NCBI GenBank assembly: GCA_937997345.1
Contig: CALKTD010000017.1
Span: 1-64,000, forward strand
Source of the DNA: an uncultured Atopobium sp.
GTDB lineage: Bacteria; Actinomycetota; Coriobacteriia; Coriobacteriales; Atopobiaceae
DNA length: 64,000 bases
Direction: 5' to 3'
Each line of letters begins with the position of its first letter. The first letter of the stretch is position 1. This document shows, piece after piece, positions 54,588 through 63,977 of the stretch. The notes below the pieces were generated by a model. That model did not search any database. It was not told the origin of the DNA and worked only from the letters and a program-made list of their open reading frames with translations. A program made the translations under genes and the position numbers.

Positions 54588-55346
54588 CTAATAACCTATT
54601 ACTTCACGCTCAACCTCATTAATAATTGCTTCTGGTATTTTATCAACTTCAATACGATAAACCTTATTTAACCTTGGATTGTAAAATCCCAGATATTTAA
54701 GATTATTAAATTCAAGGTGTATTGAATTTAAACCCATTCTCCAATACATAAGTAGCTGAAGTGTGTGCTTTTTCTCAATTGAACCTTTTAATACCTTAAA
54801 GTCCCAAATAGTATCTATCGTTGTAAAATCGCCGTCACCTGAATTAACAGTTTCGGTATAGCCACCCCTAAACGTAAACCCATCCAAAACCTTTGGGCCA
54901 TAAACATCAAAAAAGTGAAGAGATCTATTTACCATTGTTCTAATATTTTCAATTGTAGCGTTGTTGGGTTTTATTAGCTCTACAGGCTTATAAGTAGATA
55001 ATCCTGCTCTACGACAAGTATCAAATCCTGTTAATTTCAATGCACTAGCAATGGAATTATCATCTAATCCCTTAACTTTTTTGAGAAGTGCCTCTGCTTC
55101 CATTTCTTTATCAATTAGACGAGCTCCCATTATCGAAATACGAAAAGCATTGTCAGGAGAAGCTCCTGTCATGAAATGTGTAAGGTATTCCGCAGCAGTA
55201 CCCACAAGATTGGGTTCAATATTTTCTTCTTTATTCAACTCTTCAATACCAGGTCCAAGAATTAGTTCATCAAAATCTTTGGGCTTAAGATATCCTCCTC
55301 TGGGCTGTGATACTTGACGAACACGTTGTGTTACAGAACACCCCAT
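54588..55346 (-). CDS. RecB-like PD-(D/E)XK nuclease-fold protein
   Basis: 252 residues, not assigned to a named family. The pattern fits RecB/Cas4-type nucleases: E54 in GTAAEYLTHFM, D173 in GDGDFTTIDT, D182-x-K184 in IWDFKV, and a QxxxY motif, Q197-Y201, in HTLQLLMYWRMG. AGGAGGG precedes the ATG. Located 94 bases upstream of the type IIL gene on the same strand, so it could be part of that operon or an independent defence gene. Function is inferred from motifs only. Confidence 0.6.
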   Translation of the reverse strand: MGCSVTQRVRQVSQPRGGYLKPKDFDELILGPGIEELNKEENIEPNLVGTAAEYLTHFMTGASPDNAFRISIMGARLIDKEMEAEALLKKVKGLDDNSIASALKLTGFDTCRRAGLSTYKPVELIKPNNATIENIRTMVNRSLHFFDVYGPKVLDGFTFRGGYTETVNSGDGDFTTIDTIWDFKVLKGSIEKKHTLQLLMYWRMGLNSIHLEFNNLKYLGFYNPRLNKVYRIEVDKIPEAIINEVEREVIGY

Positions 55347-55938
55347 AAAGACCCTCCTAAACCTGAATTTTAATGATGCTCCACAATCTTACTGCGTATC
55401 GACCTGCAGTTACTAATTTCTGTATATTTTTAGGTAAACGATTTATAATCAGCTCTCAAAGAATGTTTATCCAAACAGAAATAAAACCCGAAGATGGCGG
55501 TTTTAAAGTTCTTATCGTCACCAGAGTAGTATTTGAACCCACGACCTTCGTATTATGAGCAGGGTAACATGGAAGTTCCGCAAATTCGTCTTCGTCTGGA
55601 CACATATAGAATCAAGAAAGAAGTATCGCAATATTTGCATTCCAATATTCTGTAGAAATCTGTTTTTTCTACATCTTCAACCTCATTGCAGTAATCATTT
55701 AACAATCACAATATCGATCAGAAACGACATTTGAAAACCGATTGAAAAAACAAAAATGTAAGGTTTTCTTATGGCCACAAATGTCCTTTGAAACTTCAAA
55801 TGCATCCATATTTCGTTTTCGCTGCTTTCCTTGAGCAGACATTTACACAGGTACGTCCACGTCACAGGGAAAGAAAGCCTTCGATTTCTTAAAAAGTATC
55901 TTTGTAAAATCAATTCAATTCTTTTTTTGATAAAAAGA
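55347..55938. other. Intergenic region with tRNA remnant
   Basis: About 590 bases between two defence genes. It contains the tRNA-Met-like fragment at 55521-55566. The rest is AT-rich with no gene I can support; an open frame reaching into the next gene on the same strand is a frame shadow. Confidence 0.55.
55521..55566 (-). other. tRNA-Met-like 3' fragment, probable attachment-site relic
   Basis: The minus strand reads CTCATAA (Met anticodon loop), then a variable-arm-like stretch, GGTCG, and GTGGGTTCAAAT (T-arm 5' side and loop). The 5' half of a tRNA is absent: bases before the anticodon loop do not pair with those after it. The T-stem 3' side has decayed. Integrases commonly recombine in a tRNA 3' half and leave such a copy at the far end of an island. 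No integrase gene is in the window. Confidence 0.55.
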
Positions 55939-57270
55939 TTAGGGACGCTGTATTGCAATAGGTTCAAGCAATGATGACTGTTTGATAATACACTGGAGAA
56001 CAGATTTGATAGAATCCCAATCGTATTCGAAATTCTCTGATCCACTCTGCCGCTGAATAATTGCGTGGCGAAATGATTCTTCAATTTCATGCTTGTCTTC
56101 CTTTGAAAAACCGCCTTGATACTCCCCTGCATGATATTCGTTCCAGATTATCGGTCTAAGATTATTTTCGCTGTTCAACAATGCATCTCTTCCAAGAAAG
56201 AATTCAATTGCGCATGCCCTACCATTCACATCGCTCTCAGATTCCCCATCAGGACCAATAGTCGGATAGCATTTTCCAAGTGGTGTATCAGGAAGAACAA
56301 TAGCAGCCATATTAGCTGGCATTCTCTCATTCTTGGGCAAACCATTCCGCGCTATCCGTCCAACTGTATCATTATCGAAAATCAGAATAAAACGATCTCT
56401 AAGCTTGGCAGCCATAAGTGCTTTACCCAATTTGCATAATGCAGCAGCACTTTGATCGGGCTTATAGTCGTTATGGTAATCAAAGAATTTAAAGAGGTGA
56501 GCAATATCAGGCTCGAACAACTTTAGGGCAGAACTGAGAAATTCGTCATCCGTAGGTCCTTCCGTAAGCACCACCGTCTCACAATGTGCTAATGTTTCTT
56601 CAAATCCTCGTAAAAGCTTCTCCTCTATATTCGGATCCCAATACTCAATCACATCCGTACAGTCATATTCAACTTTACAGTCATCCTTCTGACACTCGAG
56701 AATAATTCTAAGCTCGTACAGAGGATCAATTGTCAAGAGAAAATTCCAACCTGTTTGATTCGCAAAAAGCTTCTCAGCAAGTATATTTACCGGTTTCACA
56801 GGTTGAGAATCTAGACATTTATCATTAAAAGAAGCCCACATTAAATCTGCCATACGTCGATTCAAAGTAAACTGTTTATATGCCGCGAGAAGTGTTGAAT
56901 GATCTGCAATAGCCGCAACTATCTGCCCTACTTCTTCTGGAGGATTATCATCCTCATCCCAAAAGTAATCTCTATTTGCATCATTAAATGGAAGCTCTGC
57001 TTGTATATGTCCACTCGATTCATATCTATTTATCAATAGAGAAATTTGATTGAACGCCCTCTCAAGGTTATACCCCTGAACTTCTAAACGACTAATTGCC
57101 GACTTACAATTGGTCTGGAATACATGTCTTGCTTTTGTAGTCTTTTCGTTAGGCTCACTAACCCAGTCTTCACGCTTAAATATCTCTAGAAGACGTGGAT
57201 GTGCCGCGCTGTCATTCTTCATAGCATACAAACAGACGCCGTTAACTTTGAATTCTGCGTACACACCCAC
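55939..57270 (-). CDS. HEPN/Toprim-type defence protein
   Basis: 443 residues. The N terminus (MGVYAEFKVNGVCLYAMKND) matches the HEPN/Toprim-associated N-terminal domain. A helical middle follows, then a Toprim-like core with TEGPTDDEF (236-244, Glu metal ligand) and LIFDNDTVGR (297-306, DxD). Proteins with this architecture are found in phage-defence islands and are thought to cut nucleic acids. It starts with GTG, with GGAAG about 10 bases upstream. It follows SIR2 and HerA on the same strand after a 260-base gap, so it may be a third member of that unit or a neighbour only. Confidence 0.72.
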   Translation of the reverse strand: MGVYAEFKVNGVCLYAMKNDSAAHPRLLEIFKREDWVSEPNEKTTKARHVFQTNCKSAISRLEVQGYNLERAFNQISLLINRYESSGHIQAELPFNDANRDYFWDEDDNPPEEVGQIVAAIADHSTLLAAYKQFTLNRRMADLMWASFNDKCLDSQPVKPVNILAEKLFANQTGWNFLLTIDPLYELRIILECQKDDCKVEYDCTDVIEYWDPNIEEKLLRGFEETLAHCETVVLTEGPTDDEFLSSALKLFEPDIAHLFKFFDYHNDYKPDQSAAALCKLGKALMAAKLRDRFILIFDNDTVGRIARNGLPKNERMPANMAAIVLPDTPLGKCYPTIGPDGESESDVNGRACAIEFFLGRDALLNSENNLRPIIWNEYHAGEYQGGFSKEDKHEIEESFRHAIIQRQSGSENFEYDWDSIKSVLQCIIKQSSLLEPIAIQRP

Positions 57271-57530
57271 AATAATCTACTTCCTTCCTTACTTATTTCA
57301 ATCTACTCTGTTTAAAAATGCTCCTACTTTATTCTGTTATTTAAAAGTGAATTTAATTACTGTAGTTAGTCACACAGCATATCAAAATCAATAGCATGCT
57401 TAATGAAGTTGTTCTTACATTTGACCTCGTTGGAAACTTACAGAAACAGATTAGTGAAACATTTCATATTTTTAAGTATTAAAACCAGATGTCACTCATC
57501 TAGTTTTTACCATTACTAGAATTCCCATAT

Positions 57531-59297
57531 TTATGGTGTACTATCACTCAAGATTCCTCCGTCACCAAATAAATTCAAGTCACTACTATTTGGTTGATTT
57601 TCCTTGTTTAGCTGATTGATGTACACAAACTGTGGCATATAAAGTGATGGTCCACTTACAATGCATTCTCCCTGGCCAAGAGCACTTAGCATTACCAAAC
57701 TTCCCTCCCCCATAAAACTAACCGTTCTGCGAATACGCTCAATGTCGTTTGGATTCACAAGCTTATGGATGAAGTAATTGTGAATCTGCGATGTGATGGT
57801 CGGAGAAATATCACTTGGTCTTTGACTTGCTAGGCAGAGGAATACACCAAACTTTCGGCCCTCTTTTATTACACGTTCGAAAATGCGAAGCGTATTATCA
57901 TGAACAAGATCAGACTGCTCTGCGTCATAGCCAAGTAGATTATGAGCCTCATCAATCACCAGCGTCGTCACCTTCTGAGGCATTCCATTGCCCTTCGACA
58001 TTACAGCATCCTGCATGACCAATTCAGCAAGTAGAGATGGAAGTATCTCACGACTGCTCGCATTGACGTCGGCGAGTTGGATCACGGCAATGTTCTTGTC
58101 TTTGAACAATGAATCAAACGGAGCTCCGACTGTATGCGAGAAGAGCTTCCCTAAATCACGTATGACTGCTTTGGCTCTTGGTAATAAAGGCTGCACGAAC
58201 TCGAAGTTAATTCCGCTTTCTGCTGCACGAGCCGTTTCCATCGCAAGCCAGAGGTAAAACTCATTTAGGTGCGAGATGGTCGGGACAATAGATATGTTAT
58301 CTATATCACGGTCACTATTAATATATTTGTTGGCAGCGTGCGAGACCGTTGTCGTAGTATAGTAGAAACCTGAGCTCCCGTTGTTGTATGCCAGATCTTC
58401 GATTCCAATCACCATGTCGTCGCAGTAGTTGCGCAACGTAAAGAAAAGAGTACTTCGCTTGTCTACAAGAGACTGGCGCAGTTCAGCGATGAAATCACTT
58501 GTATTGCGGTTTTTCCAGCTATAGAAAGCGCGGCGAACGATTGGCATCTGGGTTTTCTGAGTCGCGCGTAGGATGGTTCCCCAGCTGTCCTCGCTAAGCG
58601 CATTGATATCAAGAGGAATACCTATGCCAGGCTGTACCGTCTTTACACGCGTGTTCGGGTGGTAAATAGTCTTCTGCTCAGATAGGACAATCGCATCTCC
58701 TCCATACTCGTTATTGAGGTCGAAGACAATAATTCGAGCGTTGCTACTACTGCTGGGAATCAGACTTGAATACTTGTTAAGGATGCTGGTAAGTGTATTT
58801 GACTTGCCGCTTCCAGTATTACCGAACACGCCAATATGACTAGCCATCAGCTTTCCCGCATCGATGTACACATCGTTGGTCTCATCAAAGAGACTGCGCC
58901 CTATCCTCATGGGCTTTGATCCATGAGATGAATAGAGCATTGCCAGCTCTTTGCCACTCAGCATCTCAATACTCGCACCAACGATCGGCAGGCAACGTAG
59001 ACCGCCCTTGAAGATGCCATTTGCAATGTATCCCCGCACTTCCAAGTCAACTACGAAGGCCCCAACTGGCGCCACCCACTCTGCACGAGAGACCGTGCTA
59101 GTCTTATCGAACTCTGCTTCATGCTCACCCACAATCTGACAGATGACGCTATCGAGCCCGACGTTCGTCTTCACGAACGAGTTGATACGTGGCGATGCTG
59201 TGGGCTTGCCGTTGCAAAAGAGAAACGGTTGCAGTCGCTCATAAAACGTTGCCGAGACCCGAATGCCATCGACTCTTGTTACGCGCCCTACCTTCAT
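57531..59297 (-). CDS. HerA-type hexameric ATPase/translocase of a SIR2-HerA system
   Basis: 588 residues. An N-terminal HAS-barrel-like part (about 1-120) precedes the RecA-like core with Walker A GNTGSGKSN (159-167), Walker B TTLVIDEAHNLLG and a late sensor/Arg region SQRPSDISPTITSQ. The ATG overlaps the SIR2 stop as TGATG, a classic coupling junction. In studied SIR2-HerA systems the HerA hexamer assembles with SIR2 and controls NAD+ depletion or DNA cleavage during phage infection. No NurA nuclease gene is next to it, supporting the SIR2 pairing. Confidence 0.92.
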   Translation of the reverse strand: MKVGRVTRVDGIRVSATFYERLQPFLFCNGKPTASPRINSFVKTNVGLDSVICQIVGEHEAEFDKTSTVSRAEWVAPVGAFVVDLEVRGYIANGIFKGGLRCLPIVGASIEMLSGKELAMLYSSHGSKPMRIGRSLFDETNDVYIDAGKLMASHIGVFGNTGSGKSNTLTSILNKYSSLIPSSSSNARIIVFDLNNEYGGDAIVLSEQKTIYHPNTRVKTVQPGIGIPLDINALSEDSWGTILRATQKTQMPIVRRAFYSWKNRNTSDFIAELRQSLVDKRSTLFFTLRNYCDDMVIGIEDLAYNNGSSGFYYTTTTVSHAANKYINSDRDIDNISIVPTISHLNEFYLWLAMETARAAESGINFEFVQPLLPRAKAVIRDLGKLFSHTVGAPFDSLFKDKNIAVIQLADVNASSREILPSLLAELVMQDAVMSKGNGMPQKVTTLVIDEAHNLLGYDAEQSDLVHDNTLRIFERVIKEGRKFGVFLCLASQRPSDISPTITSQIHNYFIHKLVNPNDIERIRRTVSFMGEGSLVMLSALGQGECIVSGPSLYMPQFVYINQLNKENQPNSSDLNLFGDGGILSDSTP

Positions 59298-60229
59298 CAA
59301 GACATCGCCTGCTCGAAGAGTCTCGATAAGGTAGCGGTTGTATCAGACTTCGGATCTGTTGGAGGAACAACTTCCACCCTACCTTCGAGCATTTCAGGAA
59401 CTTTGTCGCTCTCGCTATACTCGAGGAATACCACCGTGAGGCCATTGTCAATAGCGCTGCTAATAATGTCGTTCACATGTTCGTCTGACCATGAATAGCC
59501 GATGACGAAGAGCGCGGCATTTTTACGCAATAGCTCGCCCTTCATGGCGAAAAGGGTTTCGTAAAAGCTTGAGATGACACTTCCCAGTTTGTCTTGTCCA
59601 GGAAACACAATGTCTTCTGCCTGAAGCACACGACTTGAATTAACGGAGCCATGAAGCTTATAGACAGCAAATGTCGGTATAAAAGTACGTTTTGCAGTGT
59701 CGTAACCTACGACATCGAAAGGAAAGAAGGTCTTCGATTCTTTCTTTAGCGTGTAATTGAAGAATCCCGAAGCGTCTAAGAGCTCTTCGACGATGCGGTC
59801 ATAGTTAAGTGTAAATACATTTATACGTTTACTTTCAGGGTGTCTGTTCTCTGCGATGCTTACTGCTTTGTAGGCGGCTTTCAAAAGGTTATTGAGGTTG
59901 ATGAGTGAAGAATGGTCAAGCAGGTAGTTCCGATTGCCATTGAATTCTTCGACGAACTTGTCCAAGACCTGTTGACGTATCCCATCGTCTGCACACTCCT
60001 GCAGAGCATGTTCTATCCCTTGGTCTGTAGGCAATCCTAGAAGCTGCATCTCAGCAATCGTGTTCGCGAAGTTATCGAACGAAGGAATTGCACCGTTAGG
60101 ACCACCATTAACACCGGCACCGAATAAGAAATTTATGTTGCAGGAACCGAGTATCTTTTGGAGCAGAAAGATAAGGTTCTCTTTAGCTTCATTAACATCA
60201 GCCTGTTGTCCAATAAGGTCATCCGTCAT
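59297..60229 (-). CDS. SIR2-domain NADase of a SIR2-HerA defence system
   Basis: 310 residues, SIR2 fold. NAD-binding GAGVN (37-41), TLNYD (140-144), YKLHGSVN with catalytic His193, and GYSWSDEHVN (244-253) are all present, the set seen in defence SIR2 proteins. It is expected to hydrolyse NAD+ and stop infected cells growing. GGGAG precedes the ATG. It is encoded first, with HerA coupled behind it. No transmembrane or DNA-binding domain is evident. Confidence 0.92.
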   Translation of the reverse strand: MTDDLIGQQADVNEAKENLIFLLQKILGSCNINFLFGAGVNGGPNGAIPSFDNFANTIAEMQLLGLPTDQGIEHALQECADDGIRQQVLDKFVEEFNGNRNYLLDHSSLINLNNLLKAAYKAVSIAENRHPESKRINVFTLNYDRIVEELLDASGFFNYTLKKESKTFFPFDVVGYDTAKRTFIPTFAVYKLHGSVNSSRVLQAEDIVFPGQDKLGSVISSFYETLFAMKGELLRKNAALFVIGYSWSDEHVNDIISSAIDNGLTVVFLEYSESDKVPEMLEGRVEVVPPTDPKSDTTATLSRLFEQAMS

Positions 60230-60821
60230 TTAATCTCCCTTCAACACAGAAAAGTGCTTTGCTTTCACGTTACTGTTATTTCAACTGATCTACGAACTCC
60301 CTATAGTCATACATAAAAGGTTGATATTAAAAAGGAAATACAATACCCACTTGTCAGTGGACATCATCAAAAACGTCTTTGAAAAGATGGAACCTATTGT
60401 CGAAATAATTGGGCTCTAAGTTCTAGTTCTTCTCGCTCAATTCTTAAATTATGCATTTGTAGGTAAAGATACTGAAAATCATGTCCAGCAAGCACGCACC
60501 CCCCCATTTCTACTTCCTTGAAATTTCTCGGTAAACATATGGTAATAATAATTATATTGTCACCAAAAAAATGCTCCTGAAGCTAGGTCTCGGTGCGCCG
60601 CTGTTTACAAGCTTCGAATACTTGACTTTATGTGTCCACCTTTCGAGTAAAGACAATGTGAGTATATTCTACCAGCAATGAATTTGCACAAGTTTTATTT
60701 TCCACGAGTTGCTCACACTCAACAGGCCAAAACTCTGAATAGAAAAGACCAAGCAGGAAACAAAGTTCCTGCTTGGTCTCTGCAGTACGTATGTTCAAAT
60801 GGTGCGTATGTTCAAATACGT
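60230..60821. other. Intergenic region between defence island and iron transporter
   Basis: About 590 bases, AT-rich, including a run of seven Cs near 60500-60506 and the transporter terminator at its right edge. It presumably contains the promoter of the SIR2-HerA operon on its left. No gene or RNA recognised. Confidence 0.5.
60746..60780 (-). terminator. Terminator of the iron/cobalamin ABC operon
   Basis: AGACCAAGCAGGAA and TTCCTGCTTGGTCT, a perfect 14-bp stem with a short loop, followed on the minus strand by TTTTCT, about 40 bases past the last gene. Confidence 0.95.
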
Positions 60822-61883
60822 CTATTTCTGGGGATACAGAACCTCAAGGATCTTCTCGGCAGAATCAAATGCACGTGGCGAGTAGTCAATGTACTCAGAA
60901 TATGGAATCTCTACGATGCTCTTGTTGGCAATAGCAGGGACGTTCTGCAGGGAGCTCTCGCCCAGAAGAGTGTCTTTAGCTACAGTGTCAGTTGCTTTAT
61001 TACGCTCTGCGGTAACGTAAATAATGACGTCAGGGTTGAACTTAATCAGATTCTCATACGTCAGACCGTTTGCAGACTGGGTTGTAGCAGGAGTAGCTCC
61101 AAGCTGGTCGATGATAGTAAATTCAAGACTCTTCTCGCTACCGCCAAAGAGACCAAACGTGCCGTCCTTGAGGTTAGCCATAACCAAAACGGTCTTCTTT
61201 GTTTCTTTCTCATGCGCTTTAACGCGCTCATTAATGGCATCAAGGCGCTTCTGAAGGTCGGCGGTATAGGTGTCGGCGTTGCTCTGAACGTCAAAAATAG
61301 ATCCAAGGTTCTTAATATCAGAGATAATTCCGGCTAGTGTTGGATCGCCCTGCTCAGAAGATGCCAGCTGGGTATAGACAGAAATGCCTAAATCAGCGTA
61401 ATCCTTTGGTGTAGTCTGATCCTTTGAAGTAAAGAGACGAGAACGGCCCACAATAAGGTTTGGATTAGCAGCCACAACAACCTCGCGAGAAAGGCTCTTC
61501 TTATCGCCCAGCTGCTTGATGGAAGCATACTCATTAGCAATGTCTGATGGCATTGGTGCATCAGGCTTGATAGTGCCAATAATCTTGGAGCCAAGGCCCA
61601 GACGCAGCAAAATCTCAGCAGCAGAATCCGTTAGGGTAACAACGCTTTCAGGAGCCTTATCAAACTTTGCCTCAAACTCATTGCCGTCACCGTCATAGAG
61701 CTTGAACGATACGGGATAGCTTGTATTGGCCGATTTCTTTTCTTCTGTAGCAGGGGTAGATGGGCTAGACGTTGCATTGTTGCATGCAGTAAGACCCAGT
61801 CCAGCAGCAGTTGCAGCAAACCCTGCCGCAATGCTCAAAAAATTCCTTCTCGTAAAGAGATTTGAACTTACACGAGGATCCAT
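60822..61883 (-). CDS. ABC substrate-binding lipoprotein, iron-siderophore/cobalamin type
   Basis: Periplasmic-binding protein of 353 residues (class III, FepB/BtuF-like). Tat lipoprotein signal: R12-R13 in TRRNFLS, then a hydrophobic run and lipobox LTAC with C34. A Ser/Thr/Pro linker leads to two lobes joined by a long helix. The ATG at 61883 has AAAGGA upstream; the longer start lies inside that site. Last gene of permease-ATPase-binding protein. Ligand unknown: ferric siderophore, haem and cobalamin are all handled by this family. Confidence 0.9.
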   Translation of the reverse strand: MDPRVSSNLFTRRNFLSIAAGFAATAAGLGLTACNNATSSPSTPATEEKKSANTSYPVSFKLYDGDGNEFEAKFDKAPESVVTLTDSAAEILLRLGLGSKIIGTIKPDAPMPSDIANEYASIKQLGDKKSLSREVVVAANPNLIVGRSRLFTSKDQTTPKDYADLGISVYTQLASSEQGDPTLAGIISDIKNLGSIFDVQSNADTYTADLQKRLDAINERVKAHEKETKKTVLVMANLKDGTFGLFGGSEKSLEFTIIDQLGATPATTQSANGLTYENLIKFNPDVIIYVTAERNKATDTVAKDTLLGESSLQNVPAIANKSIVEIPYSEYIDYSPRAFDSAEKILEVLYPQK

Positions 61884-61923
61884 CGGATATCCTTTCATTC
61901 ATCTGTTGAAACTCAACAGGCGA

Positions 61924-62685
61924 TTAATACACGTAATCAATGCTGATACCGTTTCCAGCAGTTGATGGCCTCACCGCACCCTCAACGCCATAAACATCAG
62001 CAAGCAGCTTAGGGGTCACAATATCCTCAGGTGTTCCCTCGCAAACAATAGAACCCTCTTGTAAGAAATACAGGCGGTCGACATAATGAGCTGCCATCAC
62101 AATGTCATGCAAAACAGCCAGGCAGCTGATACCAAGACCGCGAACAAGACGCAAAATATCAATCTGATAGGTAATATCAAGGTGATTAGTAGGCTCATCA
62201 AGCACCAGAAACTCTGGTTCCTGAGCCAACGCACGAGCCAACATGACACGTTGTTTCTCGCCACCTGAAAGCGTGGCAAAAGAACGGTCTTCAAAGCGAG
62301 AAAGACCAACTTTCTGAATGACGTCAGACATGATTGCCTCGTCGTGGTCGGTTTCTTTTGACAGCGCCGACTGATGAGGGCTGCGTCCCAACGACACAAT
62401 CTCTCGAACAGTAAAGTCAAAGGACAACGAGTTAAACTGGCTTACAACTGCAACCTTACGCGCAAAGTCACGGCGTGATATCTCAGTGGCGTCGCGACCG
62501 TCCCACAAAATCTGACCGTCATAGCGATGACCAAGGCCATAAATTGCTCGCAAAAGCGTAGACTTGCCTGATCCATTAGGGCCAAGGATGCCCACAAACT
62601 CGCCATCTGCCACCTTAAGCGAGACGTCCTTTACAATCGGCTTGTTGTGAATGGTGACCGAAACATTTTGCACTTCAAGGCGCAT
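61924..62685 (-). CDS. ABC ATP-binding protein, FecE/BtuD type
   Basis: 253 residues. Walker A GPNGSGKST (about 36-44), Q-loop SQFNSLSFDFTVREIV, signature LSGGEKQRVMLARAL and Walker B FLVLDEPTNHLDI are all intact. The ATG at 62685 (MRLEVQN) overlaps the permease end; the longer frame would lie inside the permease gene. It powers the permease encoded just upstream. Confidence 0.94.
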   Translation of the reverse strand: MRLEVQNVSVTIHNKPIVKDVSLKVADGEFVGILGPNGSGKSTLLRAIYGLGHRYDGQILWDGRDATEISRRDFARKVAVVSQFNSLSFDFTVREIVSLGRSPHQSALSKETDHDEAIMSDVIQKVGLSRFEDRSFATLSGGEKQRVMLARALAQEPEFLVLDEPTNHLDITYQIDILRLVRGLGISCLAVLHDIVMAAHYVDRLYFLQEGSIVCEGTPEDIVTPKLLADVYGVEGAVRPSTAGNGISIDYVY

Positions 62686-62686
62686 G

Positions 62687-63748
62687 CTACTCACCATCCC
62701 TAAAGCTATAGTTACGTGCAACCATGATGTAGACAAAGAACGGCGCACCAACAACAGCGGTCAGAATGCCAATAGGAACTTCGGCGTTGCCTAGGATGGT
62801 TCGAGCGCAAGCATCTGCCCAGAGAATGAAAATAGCTCCCAGTACCAGCGCAGTTGGCACCAGCCTTCGGTGATCGGACCCAACAAACGAGCGCGCAATA
62901 TGCGGAATGATAAGACCAACAAAACCGATGGTTCCCACTGATGAAACAAGCGTACCAACCATGAGGGCAGAAATGGTCAAGTATGCCCATCTGCACAAAT
63001 TGGTATTGAGGCCAAGCGTTGTTGCAGCCTCATCTCCCATTAGAAGCACGTTGAGTGAGCGGAACTGTGTGAGGAAAAACACGCTGACGAGAAGTACTAC
63101 GACAACAGAAACGCCAACATTTCCCCAGCTTGCTCGTGCCAAGGAGCCCATGGTCCAAAACTTCAGATCCATCATGCCCTCAGCATTAGCGGCAATAGTG
63201 ATGATGAAATTAGACAGCGCCGTGAACAGAGCGTTCAAAATCATGCCCGAGAGAACAAGCTTTGACGACGTCATATGGCCGCCGGTAGATGCCAGCAACA
63301 AAACGCCAATCGTGGCAATTGTTGAGCCAATAAACGAGAACAGCGGCACCGAAGAAATTCCCACAACGTGTACCGCACCAGCACCAAGCATGATGGCACA
63401 GGTGGCTCCACACGAAGCTCCTGATGAAATGCCCAAAATATACGGCTCAGCCAAGGTATTTTGAACTGACGCCTGCATGACAACGCCCGCAAGCGCAAGA
63501 CCAGCTCCGGCTACCACACCCAAGATGATGCGGGGAAAACGCAACGACCAGACGACCTTCTCGACAGGTCCTCCTGCTGCCAAGGCTTCCGGCAACGGCA
63601 TGCCAAAAAGATGATGTGTCAGCACAGCATATGCGTCTTGCAGGGACACACCAATGGCGCCCATCGTCGAAGTTATTACGATACTCGCTGCCAGAATTGC
63701 AACGAGAACGCCCATGAAAAGACGGAACGGTCCGGCTTTTCTTACCAT
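62687..63748 (-). CDS. ABC permease, FecCD family
   Basis: 353 residues with about nine or ten helices. FecCD hallmarks include LRFPRIILGVVAGAGLALAGVVMQ, NTLAEPYILGISSGA and the cytoplasmic-loop region FVGLIIPHIARSFVGSDHR. It works as a homodimer with the ATPase. The ATG at 63748 follows GAGGGG. First gene of the operon and divergent from the partial gene at the right edge. Confidence 0.94.
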   Translation of the reverse strand: MVRKAGPFRLFMGVLVAILAASIVITSTMGAIGVSLQDAYAVLTHHLFGMPLPEALAAGGPVEKVVWSLRFPRIILGVVAGAGLALAGVVMQASVQNTLAEPYILGISSGASCGATCAIMLGAGAVHVVGISSVPLFSFIGSTIATIGVLLLASTGGHMTSSKLVLSGMILNALFTALSNFIITIAANAEGMMDLKFWTMGSLARASWGNVGVSVVVVLLVSVFFLTQFRSLNVLLMGDEAATTLGLNTNLCRWAYLTISALMVGTLVSSVGTIGFVGLIIPHIARSFVGSDHRRLVPTALVLGAIFILWADACARTILGNAEVPIGILTAVVGAPFFVYIMVARNYSFRDGE

Positions 63749-63977
63749 ATAATGCCCCTCTAAAGTGACGCTGCGTTTTTGCTCACAATGTACAACGTAC
63801 AATGCGCGTTACACAGAAGCAGCGGAATTTTTGAAAGTTAACTATATCTTACTTTTTTGGTTGTGAGAAGTCGGATGTATTAAGAAATGCCTAGAATAAC
63901 TACATCTCTTTATGGTATCTACCGTCCGTCGATGTACATCGCTGGTAGCTAACAGATAGTAACAGACAAGGATCTTC
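63749..63977. promoter_or_regulatory. Divergent promoter region of the iron/cobalamin operon
   Basis: About 230 bases. TGTAC and GTACA form a perfect 5-bp inverted repeat around 3 bases (63789-63801), about 40 bases before the permease ATG, a candidate metal-regulator site. It does not match the classical DtxR or Fur consensus well. Confidence 0.35.

Noticed and set aside
55695..55938. Open frame overlapping the HEPN/Toprim gene start
   Set aside because: It continues in another frame inside a well-supported gene on the same strand, and its unique part shows no recognisable protein features.
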